A DNA stretch of 64,000 nt. Origin: Sinotaia quadrata (Eukaryota > Mollusca > Gastropoda > Architaenioglossa > Viviparidae). Both the position numbers and the translations under genes were made by a program. Each line of letters begins with the position of its first letter. Position 1 is the stretch's first letter. The notes beneath the pieces were generated by a model. That model saw only the letters and a list, made by a program, of their open reading frames with translations. It searched no databases and was not told where the DNA came from. The stretch spans positions 96,716,875 to 96,780,874 of the forward strand of contig CM054179.1 in NCBI GenBank assembly GCA_028829895.1, written 5' to 3'. Shown here piece after piece: positions 1 to 12,724 of this stretch.

Positions 1-317
1 TCATAAATACATCCTCAACATGCAGCCCAAACTAGATACTGGTTTGTTTAAAATATTTTCATAAATACATCATCAACATGCAGCCCAAACTTGATACTGG
101 TTTGTTTAAAATATTTTCATAAATACATCCTCAACATGCAGCCCAAACTAGATACTGGTTTGTTTAAAATATTTTCATAAATACATCCTCAACATGCAGC
201 CCAAACTTGATACTGGTTTGTTTAAAATATTTTCATAAATACATCCTCAACATGCAGCCCAAACTTGATACTGGTTTGTTTAAAATATTTTCATAAATAC
301 ATCCTCAACATGCAGCA
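1..317. repeat. 58-bp tandem repeat, about 5.5 copies
   Basis: Units begin TCATAAATACATCCTCAACA and start at 1, 59, 117 and onward every 58 bases. They differ at only one or two positions. The array is cut by the window edge. Confidence 0.95.
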
Positions 318-943
318 AACAATGGCAGCTCACAAGGGAAGATGCTCATGCAGCACAAATATGAACATAGCAAATTAAACAGCAAATCCAGTCTTGATAG
401 CAGAAAGAAATCAACTCAGAAAAACAAACCAGGAAACCAGGAAGTAAAATACCAGGATAGGACAGCAGTAACATATTTAAACAAAAAAAATGTCAACAAC
501 ATAACAGGATAGCAAAACTTTTCTAAATTTTAAAGGGAGTGCATAAATACACAATCTGAAACCAGACTCTTTGTAAAGTTTTACGTGATTATGTCTGTGC
601 TAGTGGGCTATTTATCTACAGTTATGGAACATACTTGCTAGTAGTTACATCTACTGTTTCACTGTAGAACAGCAGCTTATATAAGAACACGAACGAAAAG
701 AATGAACTCCAAACTCATAAAGATCCACATGCACAAATAAGTGTTCATGTCATTCAGAAAGCAAATAAAACAAGATACAAAAGTATGCAAGACAACCAAA
801 ATATTTATAAACAAGTGTCTCTTTTAAAGAAAACTCACACACATTACAAAATGTGCTATAAAGAAAAACAAATGTTCAAATGTACAATAAAATAATAGAA
901 AGATTTCACCATTTCATAGGCTCTTGTTTTAGAAAACCAAAAA
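318..943. other. AT-rich sequence, nothing recognised
   Basis: I see no exon, RNA gene or repeat here. Confidence 0.5.
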
Positions 944-1697
944 GCAATGTGAGATTGATGGGATACAAGAGAAAGCAAGACAATGTGAGATTGACAGTAT
1001 ACATGAGAACGCAAGACAATGTGGGACAGGATACATGAGAAAGCAAGACAATGTGGGACAGGATACATGAGAATGCAAAGACAATGTGTGAGAAAGGATA
1101 CATGAGAAAGCAAGACAATGTGAGATTGACAGGATACATGAGAATGCAAGACAATGTGAGATTGACAGGATACATGAGAATGCAAGACAATGTGAGATTG
1201 ACAGGATACATGAGAAAGCAAGACAATATGAGATTGACAGGATACATGAGAAAGCAAGACAATGTGAGATTGACAGGATACATGAGAATGCAAGACAATG
1301 TGAGATTGACAGGATACATGAGAATGCAAGACAATGTGAGATTGACAGGATACATGAGAAAGCAAGACAATATGAGATTGACAGGATACATGAGAACGCA
1401 AGACAATGTGAGATTGACAGGATACATGAGAAAGCAAGACAATGTGGGACAGGATACATGAGAACGCAAGACAATGTGAGAAAGGATACATGAGAAAGCA
1501 AGACAATGTGACAGTATATCAGTGGCTGGATACATGATGAGAAAAGCAATGTGACAGTGGCATGATCGATGAAGAAGAAGCAAGACAATGTGACAGTGAC
1601 AGGATACATAATGAGGAAGCAAGACAATATGACAGTGACATGATACATAATGAGGAAGCAAGACACTGTGACAGGATGCATGAGGGAGTAAGACAAG
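944..1697. repeat. 36-bp minisatellite
   Basis: Units contain GGATACATGAGAAAGCAAGA and vary at AAAG/AATG and GTGAGATTG. The core (1120-1440) is regular; the 3' part degrades into a GACAGTGACA form. Because 36 is a multiple of three, several frames stay open and imitate repetitive proteins. Confidence 0.95.
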
Positions 1698-1845
1698 TAT
1701 TTGGAATATCAAAATGTTCCAAGCCTCCAAAACCTTTGGCCAGTGATGTACACTATCACCATTTGCCACCCTACAATATTAACCAAGGTCAAGAACAAAA
1801 TTAATTAGCTCTGAGATGAAACACTCACGAGTGTGCCTCATTCAC

Positions 1846-3215
1846 AGAGCAACACTTTGAAACTTTCATTCTAACTGAACCAGATAGCAACACTAAATTT
1901 AACTCAGAAAGCAACACTTTGAAAATGTGATTCTAACTGAACTAGATTAGTAACACTTATTTTGACACAGAGTAGGATCAATTCTATCTCTAAGGAGAGC
2001 AATACTTTGATTCCAACTGAACCATTTAACTACACTACTTCTGTTAATAGCAATATCAATTCCAATCCATTCTGAGAGCAACACTTGGATTCTAAATGAT
2101 AAAGTGAGCAATATTTTGATTTTAAATAACCAGATTGCAACACTAATTCTAATTAATTCAGACAGCAACACTGATTCTAAGACAGAGGGTAATACAATGA
2201 TCCTAAGTGAACTAGACAGCAACATTTGCAATACCATAATTCTAAATCATCCAGAGAGCAACACATTCATTTAAACTTAAATCAGATATCAACACTTATA
2301 CTTATAACTGAGCCTGAGGGCAACACTTTCATTTATAAGTAAACCTCAGGGCAATACTTTCATTGATAACTGAACCAGAGAGCAATACTTTCATTTATAA
2401 CTGGACCAGAGAGCAACACTTTCATTTATAACTGAACCAGAGAGCAACACTTTCATTTATAACTGAACCAGAGAGCAACACTTTCATTTATAATTGTACC
2501 AGAGAGCAACACATTTTATTTATAATTGAACCAGAGAGCAACCCTTTCATTTATAATTGAACCAGAGAGCAACCCTTTCGTTTATAACTGGACCAGAGAG
2601 CAACACTTTCATTTATAAATGAACCAGAGAGCAACACTTTCATTTACAACTGAACCAGAGAGCAACACTTTCATTTATAACTGAACCAGAGAGCAACACT
2701 TTCATTTATAAATGAACCAGAGAGCAACACTTTCATTTATAATTGAACCAGAGAGCAACCCTTTCATTTATAACTGGACCAGAGAGCAACAGTTTCATTT
2801 ATAATTGAACCAGAGAGCAACACTTTCATTTATAACTGAGCCAGAGAGCAACACTTTCATTTATAACTGAACCAGAGAGCAACACTTTCATTTATAAATG
2901 TACCAGAGAGCAACACTTTCATTTATAACTGAACCAGAGAGCAACACTTTCATTTATAACTGAACCAGAGAGCAACACTTTCATTTATAAATGAACCAGA
3001 GAGCAACACTTTCATTTATAAATGAACCAGAGAGCAACACATTCATTTAAACTTAAATCGATATCAACACTTTCATTTATAATTATACCAGAGAGCAACA
3101 CTTTCATTTATAATTGTACCAGAGAGCAACACTTTCATTTATAACTGAACCAGAGAGCAACACTTTCATTTATAACTGAACCAGTGAGCAATAATTTCAT
3201 TTATAATTGAACTGA
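1846..3215. repeat. 31-bp minisatellite, long array
   Basis: Units contain ACTTTCATTTATAACTGAAC followed by CAGAGAGCAAC. Copies are diverged from 1846 to 2300 and nearly uniform from 2310 to 3215, so the array has been homogenised on one side. Confidence 0.95.
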
Positions 3216-3760
3216 CAAATTCTGCACAGGCCTCAAGATCCTTTTGTTAGAAATGTGTCCTGACAAATTACTCCTTCAAGGATCTCAAAATCCTCAAGAA
3301 AAGTATTCTGACAAATTGCTCCTTCAAGGATCTCAAAATCCTCTTGTAAGAAAAGTATTCTGACAGATTACTCCTTCAAGATCCTAACTAAGAAAATTGA
3401 ATTGTACTGACAAAGCCTTTCTTTGTACATGATTACCTCCTTTGAATTGATAATATGTGTTCCCTTTCCACAATCCTAAGAAGTGATAATCTTTGTATTC
3501 CTTTATCATAATCCTAAGAAGTGATAACCTTTGTATTCCTTTATAATAATCCTAAGAAGTGATAACGTTTGTATTCCCTTTTTCACAATCCTAAGAAGTG
3601 ATAACCTTTGTATTCCTTTATAATAATCCTAAGAAGTGATAACCTTTGTATTCCCTTTTTCACAATCCTAAGAAGTGATAACCTTTGTATTCCTTTTTCA
3701 CAATCCTAAGAAGTGATAATCTTTGGGATTCATTATCACAATCCTCAAAATGAATTCCTA
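3212..3760. repeat. Two adjoining tandem repeats (about 58 bp, then about 39 bp)
   Basis: The stretch 3212-3385 holds three units with CTCCTTCAAGGATCTCAAAA. The stretch 3450-3760 holds about seven units with ATCCTAAGAAGTGATAACCT, alternating between two flank variants. Confidence 0.9.
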
Positions 3761-4200
3761 AAATAACAAGAGTATGGCAGCCAGCAAATTAATGTGTACA
3801 TAATAAGCTATTTCTGTAAGATTTTAAACAATGATATATCATTATATGATCTGATACAAGATAATTTATATATTTTGTAAACATTCTTAGCAAAATAAAA
3901 CACTGACTTCATTACATAAGTATGCTTTATTATCTATCAAAGAAAGCTTTATATGCATAAATATTTGGTTGTGTATCATGAGCAGCTAGCTAACAGATTA
4001 AATTAATTCATATGATTTGGGGTATGTGATTTACTGTGTAGTAAGATGAATGGAAATATTTTCTTACTACAGTAACTAAATGAATTCATTACATCATGAA
4101 CTTTGCAACAGGAGCACTGATTTGATTTTCATAGTCAAGTCTTAAAACACATCAAGCCCCCACCCCCCAGCTCCAGCCTCTTTTGTTCCACTGGCTGCTA
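3761..4200. other. AT-rich sequence, nothing recognised
   Basis: No exon of the mucin-like gene is visible. A C-rich run sits near 4160. Confidence 0.4.
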
Positions 4201-4204
4201 GCAT

Positions 4205-5250
4205 TCAACTGTGAATTCAGAAACGTGTGAATTATGTTGCTATGTGTGGTCGAAAGAACAAGAAAAGTAAATACACTGTACTGCAATTTTGAAAATGAGT
4301 TATGCTGCTATGTGTGGCTGAATGAAAAGTAAATATTGTAATTAAAAAATGTCTTAAGTTATGGTGCTATGTGTGGCTGAATGAAAAGTAAATATTGTAA
4401 TTTAAAAATGTCTTGAGTTATGTTGCTATGTGTGGCTGAATGAAAAGTAAATATTGTAATTTAAAAATGTCTTGAGTTATGTTGCTATGTGTGGCTGAAT
4501 GAAAAAGAAAAGTAACCACCATGAATTCAAAAACATGTGAATTTGTTGCTACGTGTGGCCAAAATAACAAAAAAAAAGTAAATACTGTGAATTAAAAAAC
4601 AAGTAAATTTTTTGCTACGTGTGGCCAAAATAACAAAAAAAAGTAAATACTGTGAATTAAAAAACAAGTAAATTTGTTGCTATGTGTGGCCAAAAGAACA
4701 AAAAAGTAAATACTATGAATTAAAAAATGTGTGAATTTGTTGCTATGTGTGGCTGAAAGAAGAAAAATAAATACTGTCAACTGAAAAATGTGTGTGAATT
4801 ATGCTGCTTTGTGTGGCTGAAAGAACATGAAAAATAAAAATTGCAAATTCAAAAATGAGTGTGAATTTATTGCTGTGTGTAGCCAAAAGAAGAAAAGTAA
4901 ATACTGTGAATTTTAAAAAAATGTTTGTGAATTATGCTGCTATATATGGCCAAAAGAAGAAAAAGTAAAAAGTGTGAATTGAAAATGTGTGTGAATTATG
5001 CTGTGGCTGAAAGAGCTAGAAAAGTAAATAATTCAAAAATGTGTGTAAATTATATTGCTCAAATGTGTGACCAAAAGAAACATGAAAAATATATACTGTG
5101 AATTCAAAAGCATGTGTGAATTATGTTGCTAAATATGAATGAAAGAAACTAGAAAAGTGTATGTTGTGAATTCAAAAGCATGTGTGAAGTATGTTGCTAA
5201 ACATGACTGAAAGAAGCTAGAAAAGTGTATGTTGTGAATTCAAAAGCACG
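4205..5250. repeat. About 60-bp degenerate tandem repeat
   Basis: Units share GTGAATT, then TTGCTATGTGTGGC, then AAGTAAATACTG. There are roughly 17 copies, with the best conserved between 4320 and 4760. Confidence 0.9.
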
Positions 5251-5684
5251 CACAGAGATATAATGTAATTATTCCTTCTACCTTTTCTGCATCCTTACAA
5301 GAAAGTGTACATTTAATATATAAAGCTACTAATTATAAGCATCTGTAATTAAAAGTATTAATGAATACATTTTCTAACTTTCTCTTTTGGACATGTAGAG
5401 CACAAGCATATATATATCTGATTCTATATCTGACACTTGAAATATATGTTGTATTCATTAAAAAAAAATATTTATGTAAAACTGTATGAGCTTGTTGTCT
5501 CAGTAGAACACTGAAATGGGTTGCTTATTTACATAGCAAAATACTCTAAAAAAAAAATAATTAATAAATAATGAAATGTTAGCAAAGTTAGAAGCAGAAT
5601 ATGTAGCAAATAAAAAAACATCAAAGCAGTAGGTAACAAATAAAATTAATAGAAATTCAGGTCAGCAGGACTACAGCAAATTAA
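5251..5684. other. AT-rich sequence downstream of the last exon
   Basis: The 3' untranslated region may lie here if the last exon runs to the stop at 5685. I cannot place a confident polyadenylation site. Confidence 0.3.
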
Positions 5685-5738
5685 TTATAAACACAAATTA
5701 AAATAAAACAAGCTATTAATGCCTACCAAGCAACCAAC

Positions 5739-5883
5739 CTTAATTAGATTATCAACCTCATCATGCAAAGGAAACCCAAGCCCATACACACAATCATCTA
5801 CCATTTCCACCTGTTCAGAAGATATAAGGCCTGGCCGTGGGATGCTGTAGTGCCCATTGTACTCGTTCTGCTTCTTCCCTTTA
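5739..5883 (-). CDS. Exon 32: cytoplasmic tail (3' end uncertain)
   Basis: The CCACAG acceptor gives phase 2, matching exon 31 and restoring R-S-K-G-K-K. The exon encodes a tail with NEYNGHYSIPRPG and VEMVDDCVYGLGFPLHDE. An ATTAAG|GTTGGT donor candidate would end it at 5739 in phase 0, with a further exon outside or unrecognised. Without splicing, the frame runs 18 more codons to a stop at 5685. Earlier AG acceptors nearby would not keep the frame of exon 31. Tyrosines in the tail could be signalling or sorting sites, which is only a suggestion. Confidence 0.72.
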
Positions 5884-6214
5884 CTGTGGACAGAGTATGA
5901 ATACGGTAGTACTATTTTTTGTAACCTCTGTGCTGTATGCAAATAAATAGGGCACTTACTCGCATAGGAGAATATAAGATAAACCTCAAGTTAATTTTAC
6001 TTATCACTTTTAATGTTAAAATGATGGAATAGTCATTTTTTTTAACTGTGGACAGAGTCTGAATATGGTAGTACTTTTTTCTTTAACCTCTGGGCTGTTT
6101 AATCCTTGGGCTGGCAGAAAGTAGGGTATTCTTACTCACAAGTAGAGTACACAGTAAACTGCTAGTACATTTTATCTTTCATTTTTCATGTTCAAGTGAT
6201 GAAATATATTTTTT
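5884..6214. repeat. Tandem duplication of an intron end with its splice acceptor
   Basis: Sequence 5880-6044 and sequence 6045-about 6214 align throughout, including ACTGTGGACAGAGT, the stretch that holds the acceptor of exon 32. The exon body itself is not duplicated. The second copy therefore carries an unused AG acceptor at 6046-6048. Confidence 0.75.
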
Positions 6215-8171
6215 TACTATCTTGAAAAAAGCTAATTAAATTCTATTTAATCTCATGTAAATTTACGCATAAGACATCATCATCAGACTTGCCTCATTTG
6301 CAGATAATATCAACAGTCTGATCACACAACAAATGCAAGCAGACCAGCAAAGCATGTCAGATTTAACACGAATCTGTTATCAGTAAGACTTGAAAATAAA
6401 ATTCCAAAACGAACTGGAAAAAAATTCTCATGTGCAGCATACTTGTGAAAAGTGGAATGATCCAGGTAGGAAAGAAATATAAAAATACCCGAGGACAAAA
6501 ATAGCTGTTAATGAGAGCGATACCCCAAGTGTAATGCTGAGACCATCCCAAAAATTCTACTGTAAATGGGTTTTCAATGGTCAATGATTGTGTGATCCTC
6601 AGCAAGCCTCTGCTTGAAGTAAATATCATTTATAATCATCATAAAAATATATAAATCAGAAAAAAACATTGATTTGCTTTCTTGGCAAATGAATGGTTGG
6701 AGAAGACCAGGACTTTTTCTCTGAATTTACTTTTTACATTTCTTTAATATAATATTTAACATTTTTAACTTCTCAAAGTGCTAATTCTTTTTCACTGCAA
6801 ATTTATTAGTAGACAGATTATTTATGAGAAAGAAACAACATTCTGATATCTGTCTTTACTGATTCAAATGAGTCAACAGTGGCTATATCAGGACTTGGAA
6901 ACTAAAGCAAACTTTTCAATCAGTAATCTTTAAAGCCATCCACAAAATGTGAAGTGGGATGGTAATCATCAACCACTTGCTCCAGCATGCTACAAGTTAG
7001 TGTACAGTGAAAATGTTAACAAAATCACTAAATGTGTTAACAAAAGCTTTGTTACTATGAAGCCTTAGTAAGTTAAATGAGTTCTAACTCTACAACGCGC
7101 AATACTAGAGTCACAGAAAATTCCAAACTCAACAATAAATATGAGGTCAAGTTTTCAGTTAGAAAACAAGGACAATATGAAACCTACAAAACACAATACA
7201 ATATACTGGAGTTAATATAATGACAAGCAAAACTACTTGGAAAGAAGTTATTATTCAAAGGAATACTGGACTTTGATAATCGCATAATAACATTTGAGTA
7301 CTATAAATCTTGTAAGAATCCATTCCCCCTAAAAACAAGCCAACAAACAAACAAAAAGCTACTGAATGATTTAAAAAAAGATTCTAATCAATGTGTCCTC
7401 TTTTTCATTTTTATTTTAAAATAAGAATCTGTTACAAAAAAAAATGTACATTTTTATTTTGAGAAATGCAAAACTAAAAAAATAAAATATTTCTTGTTTC
7501 ATAAATAGATTTAAAACGAAAGTATATTTTTACTTTGCTCGTCATATGTTTGCTGATAATGTTGAGTCAATATTCAATTGGCAATGAAGAAATAAATAAC
7601 TGTGGGCAGTTTTATACTGTTTGATATCAGATTTTGTCATTTTGTATATAACTGAAAAAGAATCAAGATGGACTGTTAGACGAGTAGAAAATTATCCCTT
7701 GCAAACATTAAGCAGTGGAATACACTTTCCCAATAGTTAGACCCTGGCAATATATTATGTTTCATTATATTACTTCAAAATTGAAAAAAATCTGTAGTAA
7801 ATTTGTCCTGTTTCTTGAAATGCAATTGAATATAATTCTATTTAAATAAAAGCAAATATATATATTCCTTCAAATAAAATACCTGTATATGTAAATCAGA
7901 AACCAATCACCAGAATACATGTTTGGAAAAAAACAAAACAAAACTCAACTCATTAGTATGATGCCAAACGTTAATGCACTGAATACAAAAAGTGCTGTTT
8001 TGAAAATATCTCAGAAAGCTGCACAAACATTACTTCAAGTGCAATTGATTTTTAGCACCAAAACAACAGAAAATGAAAAATACAAATTAAGAACAGAGCA
8101 TGCGCAAATGAAGTACATATATAATCGAAATGAGTCATGCCTTGTGATCTGGTACCCAGTCATATTCTGAC
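6215..8171 (-). other. Intron 31, otherwise unremarkable
   Basis: AT-rich sequence between the membrane and tail exons. A slightly less AT-rich frame at 6363-6629 has no domain and no phase-compatible splice sites that I trust. Confidence 0.4.
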
Positions 8172-8271
8172 CTTCTGGTTCTAAGGACGCAGAGCACAAT
8201 GATGATTATAAGAAGAATGAAACAAAAGCTGCCAAGTCCTGCTGCAAGGCCAATCACTGTGTCTTTCATTC
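8172..8271 (-). CDS. Exon 31: transmembrane helix
   Basis: The exon is 100 bases, phase 1-2, with a TGTGCAG acceptor and an AAG|GTCAGA donor. It encodes MKDTVIGLAAGLGSF followed by CFILLIIIIVLCVL and a basic stop-transfer RTRR. The helix is about 24 residues, and the positive charge on the C-terminal side gives type I topology with the EGF/SEA side outside. Confidence 0.92.
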
Positions 8272-8950
8272 CTGCACACATACCAAAATATATATATCTA
8301 TATACACACATACACTGCTTCACATTTCTATTGACAAGAGTTCACCAACAAATGACCATAGTATAAGAGAAAGTTTCAATAACCATCACATAAAGAAATA
8401 GTGCTAGTCCATCCAACTCCAAACATTCTATCTAAGCAAGTCAAATTTAATAACAAGACCATGCTTTATGTATATGATTTTTATGCCCATACTGACAGGA
8501 TTAGCTTACTCATCTCTGTCTCTGTCATGACCTTCAGGAACAGTTATACCACAATGCCATGTAACTTTCCTGCTTATTTTCTATTTTTTTACTTTTTTTT
8601 TTTAATGGCATGTTTCCTTAAACGTTTTCTTATATCACTTTTCCTAATTTCACTTATACTGACAGGACTGTTATTTGGTCACTTATTCTATGTGACTTTT
8701 CCTGATGTAATTTGCTGTACACTCTTCTCCAAAAGTAACTTTCACACATCTATTTCTACATTTTGACTGATGTGTGATCTTTAGAACTATTCTAATACTA
8801 TATTTAATATTTTTAATAAAAATTATCATTAATAAAAGCCGATTCTAGTTAGTATTAAAACAGAGACAAAATAAACTCTACTTTTAAAAAAGTGTATTCT
8901 GCAAGATAACAAAATATACAGACATAAAATAAGAAAGAATCTACTCTTAC

Positions 8951-9006
8951 TTTCTGCCTCTCCATCTTTGGCATCACAGTTTAACCCAGTCCAGCCATAA
9001 GCACAC
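8951..9006 (-). CDS. Exon 30: EGF domain, last part
   Basis: The exon is 56 bases, phase 2-1, with a TATAACAG acceptor and an AAA|GTAAGA donor. It encodes CAYGWTGLNCDAKDGEAE: the final EGF loop followed by a short acidic juxtamembrane stretch. It is too short to stand out alone; phase and the EGF ending support it. Confidence 0.88.
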
Positions 9007-9055
9007 CTGTTATAAAATGATACAAATGCAAATTTTTAACACAAATAAATAAATA

Positions 9056-9242
9056 ATTTAATTTATATATACAACAGAATCATTAATATAACAAATCTGC
9101 TTTAGAAACCCACACAGTTTAGTGTCATTCCCACTAATTTATATGTACAACAGAATCATAAGTATCAAAAAAAACCTAAATTAGAAACCCACACAATTTA
9201 GTGTCATTCCCACTAATTTATATGTACAACAGAATCATAAAT
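9056..9242. repeat. About 82-bp tandem duplication
   Basis: Two and a partial copies share AGAAACCCACACA and TTAGTGTCATTCCCACTAAT, in intron 30 before the 1.3-kb element. Confidence 0.85.
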
Positions 9243-9660
9243 GTCCACGTTGTCATCTAAACTAAAAACTGAATAAAAATCAATTTAAAATTGTTGCCAC
9301 TCTCACAGAAATTATACTGACACCAAGTACATCATTATGACATCTACTGACCCCAATTTCAAGGTCACCTATGAATGAAATGCTATAAATGGGCTCTAGA
9401 CAAACTCTAAACTGAACAAGTCTGCTTCTAGACACTTATGAAAGAAAAATATAATATTATGAAAAATTTTAAAACTGTTTTTATAAAATATCTTCCTTAC
9501 TATAAATACTTGTAGTTATTATAGATAATTAATACTAATTAATAAAAGTAACTGCAATTTCTCAAACAGGTATTTTTATCTAGATTTTTATTTAAAAAAA
9601 ACACCACTCTCTCCTATTTGTATAATTAGTGATGGGTCAAATTTACCAATTAAGAAAAAT

Positions 9661-9858
9661 GTGACCTGTCACCACAAAAAGATACTTAAGTCGGACTTTG
9701 GGGGTATTGAGATATATATATCAATAGAAAGAAAATTGAAAGGGCTTTCTGTTGATATAAAAATAAAGAGTGTAGGACAACATATGGAAAAGTTATATTT
9801 GTTTGAAGTGCACTACTGTCCGGACGGCCATTTTGAGAAAATCGGCCTCAAAGATTGA
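9661..9858 (+). other. Open frame starting in the left terminal repeat
   Basis: An open frame of 65 codons begins at the first base of the inverted repeat and ends at a TGA. It has no recognised motif. It may be chance or a fragment of the element's former coding region. Confidence 0.15.
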
Positions 9859-10224
9859 ACACATTTCTGAGAGGTTTTTCCTTAGCAACCATATATTAAT
9901 CTGCTTCATTTGCAATCAGAGTTGAAGAAGACACAATAGCTAACACTGTAATAACTATAAACAACAAATATATTGTTACATCATTTACAGACAACAGTCT
10001 TTTTAAGCCATAACGATTAGAATTTCTGTATGCGAGAATGATTATTGTGGCTCACAGAATATTCTAAAATTAAGGCATAATATTGAATTGATACCTCTTT
10101 CTAAATCTGATGCTAGCTCCACTAAATAAATCACAGATTAAAGCTGCATTACTTTCACATTCTTAAAAAAAATATCGTTTAAATAATCCAGTAATTATAG
10201 CACACCTTTCACTTCAGTGTACAG

Positions 10225-10482
10225 TCAGTTATCGTCAGCTGTCGTCTGCTTCGTCTTTTTCGTTGTTCGATCACGCGATTCGCTGTCCGTGTCACTTTCA
10301 GATGAAAATACATCAGGTACATCCTCATTAGAAAAATAATCAGATATCAAATCTTTAATCTGAATGCTTTCTTTTTCTAAGATGTTGCTTTCTTTACATG
10401 AATTCAACAAATTAGCGATTCGTTTCTCCATGTTTGCATTACGCATTACAGGACGAAACTGTCTCCCTTGTGTGCGTTTCAA
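10225..10482 (-). CDS. Short acidic ORF inside the 1.3-kb element
   Basis: The first ATG reads MRNANMEKRIANLLNS and lies about 15 codons inside this open frame. A helical stretch, then an acidic tract (FSSESDTDSE) and a basic end (TTKKTKQ) follow before the stop. Acidic, low-complexity N-termini of this kind occur in some DNA transposases, so this may be a transposase remnant. I do not recognise the family. CCAAT-type sequence lies just upstream. Confidence 0.4.
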   Translation of the reverse strand: MKRTQGRQFRPVMRNANMEKRIANLLNSCKESNILEKESIQIKDLISDYFSNEDVPDVFSSESDTDSESRDRTTKKTKQTTADDN

Positions 10483-11260
10483 CCAATCGCGACCGTCTTT
10501 TTATGAGAGCATGCTTGGTAACTTATAGTAAGCTTTGATAAACTGTCTGCGGATTGGCTGACGCTTTTCACTTTGTTTACGCCAAGCACAGCCTTATAAA
10601 ACATTCTGATTAAACGTTATAAATAACCAGTGTCATCAGCATAAAAATAGGCTTTTTCCTGAGCATTCTGATATACAACATGATGAGGTTCAGCCAGGGA
10701 TTCTACCGTCTACGATCGTCAGATTATAGCACTTTTGGGCCATATTTTTCCTTCGAAGTTAGACAGTAGGTCACAAAAAAATAATAATAAAGCTATTTCT
10801 AGTTCGAATTAAGGAAAAACACGCTAGTAATTTGTTGTTCGATGGTTTGGGAACACGCTAAAATGAAAATCTCAATTTCACCCATGTAGACCCCCACCTT
10901 CGTTTTTGCCGTTTTTCTTGGCTTAGCCTTGCGCGACTTAAGTATCTTTTTGTGGTGACAGGTCACAAATAATTAATAAATATTAATCTGGATTATAATT
11001 TTTCATGACTAGAAATTTCATTTAAGAAATAAAATGTTCTTTCAATTTTAAGCTTATAATTATTTTGCTCTTAAAACTACGAACAAAACTCTTCAACAAG
11101 TGTAATTTTTGTTTTATCACTAAAAATGTATAATATGAAACAAAATGTACATGCATCATTAATTTATTCTAAAGAGTAAATTTCCTAAATGGTTTACTCT
11201 CCCCACACACACATACAAGGGAAATCACTCTACTGTAAATAAGAAAAAGATCATTCATAC

Positions 11261-11342
11261 TTGCACACATATCCTGGACCTTCCCCAGTGTTAGTGCATT
11301 CTCCATTTTGACATGGGCTCGCAGTCCCACATTTGTCATACA
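11261..11342 (-). CDS. Exon 29: EGF domain, first part
   Basis: The exon is 82 bases, phase 1-2, with a TATTTCAG acceptor and a CAA|GTATGA donor. It encodes YDKCGTASPCQNGECTNTGE and GPGYVCK. 'SPCQNGEC' is a classic EGF start. The domain is interrupted by the intron carrying the 1.3-kb inverted-repeat element and is completed in exon 30. Confidence 0.9.
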
Positions 11343-12091
11343 CTGAAATAAAAGAAATAAACAAAAAGAGAAAAATCAACACCATTTAAAAGAAAATAAT
11401 TATGAAAATGTGTACATTCTTTTATTTAAACCAAACATTTTTATTTATCTATTTAATAAAAATTTAGACTAATAACCCTTTACGTTAAGAGCTAAAACAT
11501 ATGCCATCTTGCATAATCCTGCCCACAACATACATTTCTTGCAAATGCATCCAACTTAGAAAATCAGTACATATCTATCTATATGCATGATTGATTTACT
11601 TCTTTTCTGGAGTTGGGCCATCAATAGCAGATGTCAATCCAGCCTTATAATAAATACTAGAGAACAAGTGAGTTGGGAATGTGGAAAAGAAAAATAAACT
11701 AAAACCCTCTTGACTGACCTAGTTATTACAATTTGGTAAACACACCAAAAAAAATAAAACATATCTATTTGTATGAAAAAAATACAAAACATCCTTGACA
11801 CATCTTAAGTAGTAAATAAGATTTATTAAATATGGAAAAAAGAAAATCATAAAATAATATAAAGTGTCCATAACAGATTCTAACAAATAGGTTTTTGGAA
11901 CTATAAAAGAAAACAAAAAAACATATCTATTGGGGGGGGGGGGGAGATCCTATTAATAAGATTTGGTAGAGATGTGATGATGGAGATGGAGAAAGATGGA
12001 AAAATTTTAAATGTAATAAATATGCAGCTAAACAAATTAGAAAATTTACTAACTAAATTATAAAAGTGTCTTCATGTGACTGTGTACTCAC

Positions 12092-12229
12092 AGATACACT
12101 TCATGGATGTAGCATTCCACCGACCAGTTTGGCAAATGCAGGAATAAGACCCAGGCAAGTTAACACATCCTGTCTCATTATTTTCTTTATTTGTACACAA
12201 TGTGGTATTTTTAGTGCATTCATTAATAT
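12092..12229 (-). CDS. Exon 28: calcium-binding EGF
   Basis: The exon is 138 bases, phase 1-1, with a CAACAG acceptor and a TCT|GTGAGT donor. It encodes DINECTKNTTLC, then an Asn/Glu-rich insert (NKENNETG) and CVNLPGSYSCICQTGRW to the final cysteine. The loop between cysteines 1 and 3 is longer than usual. Confidence 0.91.
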
Positions 12230-12724
12230 CTGTTGACAAGGGGAAAAAAAAGTTATATAGCAACTTTGCATCCATATTAAAGATCCAATGATTACAATGC
12301 AGGGCCCCTATTTAAGACATGATTCACATAAATTACTTCCCAAACATCCAAATTTGATGGGAAAGTGTTCTTTTATCTGCATAAACATGCAAATTCTATG
12401 AGTAAACTATTAAATCATATTCTCAGAATATTTTCTTAATTTCTAAATGGATAAGGTTATTGAGAGTTATGTACCTTAAGTCATTATGCAGAATATATTA
12501 AGTGAAATCATAACCAGAGAATGCCAAATATGTTAACTGCAATCATAGCCCTTGTGGTATATGTCAGACAATGTTAATCCAAAATCACTTTCTAAATTAA
12601 ATCTCAAAATGTTCTGTAAGTCACAAATGTCTCAACAATCAGCCTGGACCTTGGGTGTTCCCTTTCAATATTTAAAATTTCTCACATATTAACAGCAGTT
12701 AACCCTAGCCTGGGTAACTAACTC

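Larger units (their letters stand above)
9661..10966. mobile_element. 1.3-kb DNA transposon with 33-34-bp terminal inverted repeats
   Basis: The left end GTGACCTGTCACCACAAAAA continues through GATACTTAAGTCG, and the right end is its exact reverse complement; identity ends after about 33 bases. The tetranucleotide AAAT flanks both sides (9657-9660 and 10967-10970), a plausible target duplication. The terminus itself starts with a small palindrome (GTGAC..GTCAC). The interior is richer in CpG than the surrounding intron. No transposase of useful length is present, so the element is non-autonomous or internally deleted. The superfamily is unresolved. It lies in the intron between exons 29 and 30. 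Confidence 0.85.

Noticed and set aside
856..1769. Long open frames rich in 'HVSCQSHIVL' or 'GYMRKQDNVRLT' repeats
   Set aside because: They are translations of a 36-bp tandem repeat whose period is a multiple of three; frames stay open on both strands without coding signs.
1846..3215. CRISPR-like array
   Set aside because: Units are directly contiguous with no unique spacers, and the setting is eukaryotic.
8401..8766. Hydrophobic 121-codon plus-strand frame
   Set aside because: Phe/Leu-rich translation of T-rich intron sequence; antisense to the gene and without motifs.
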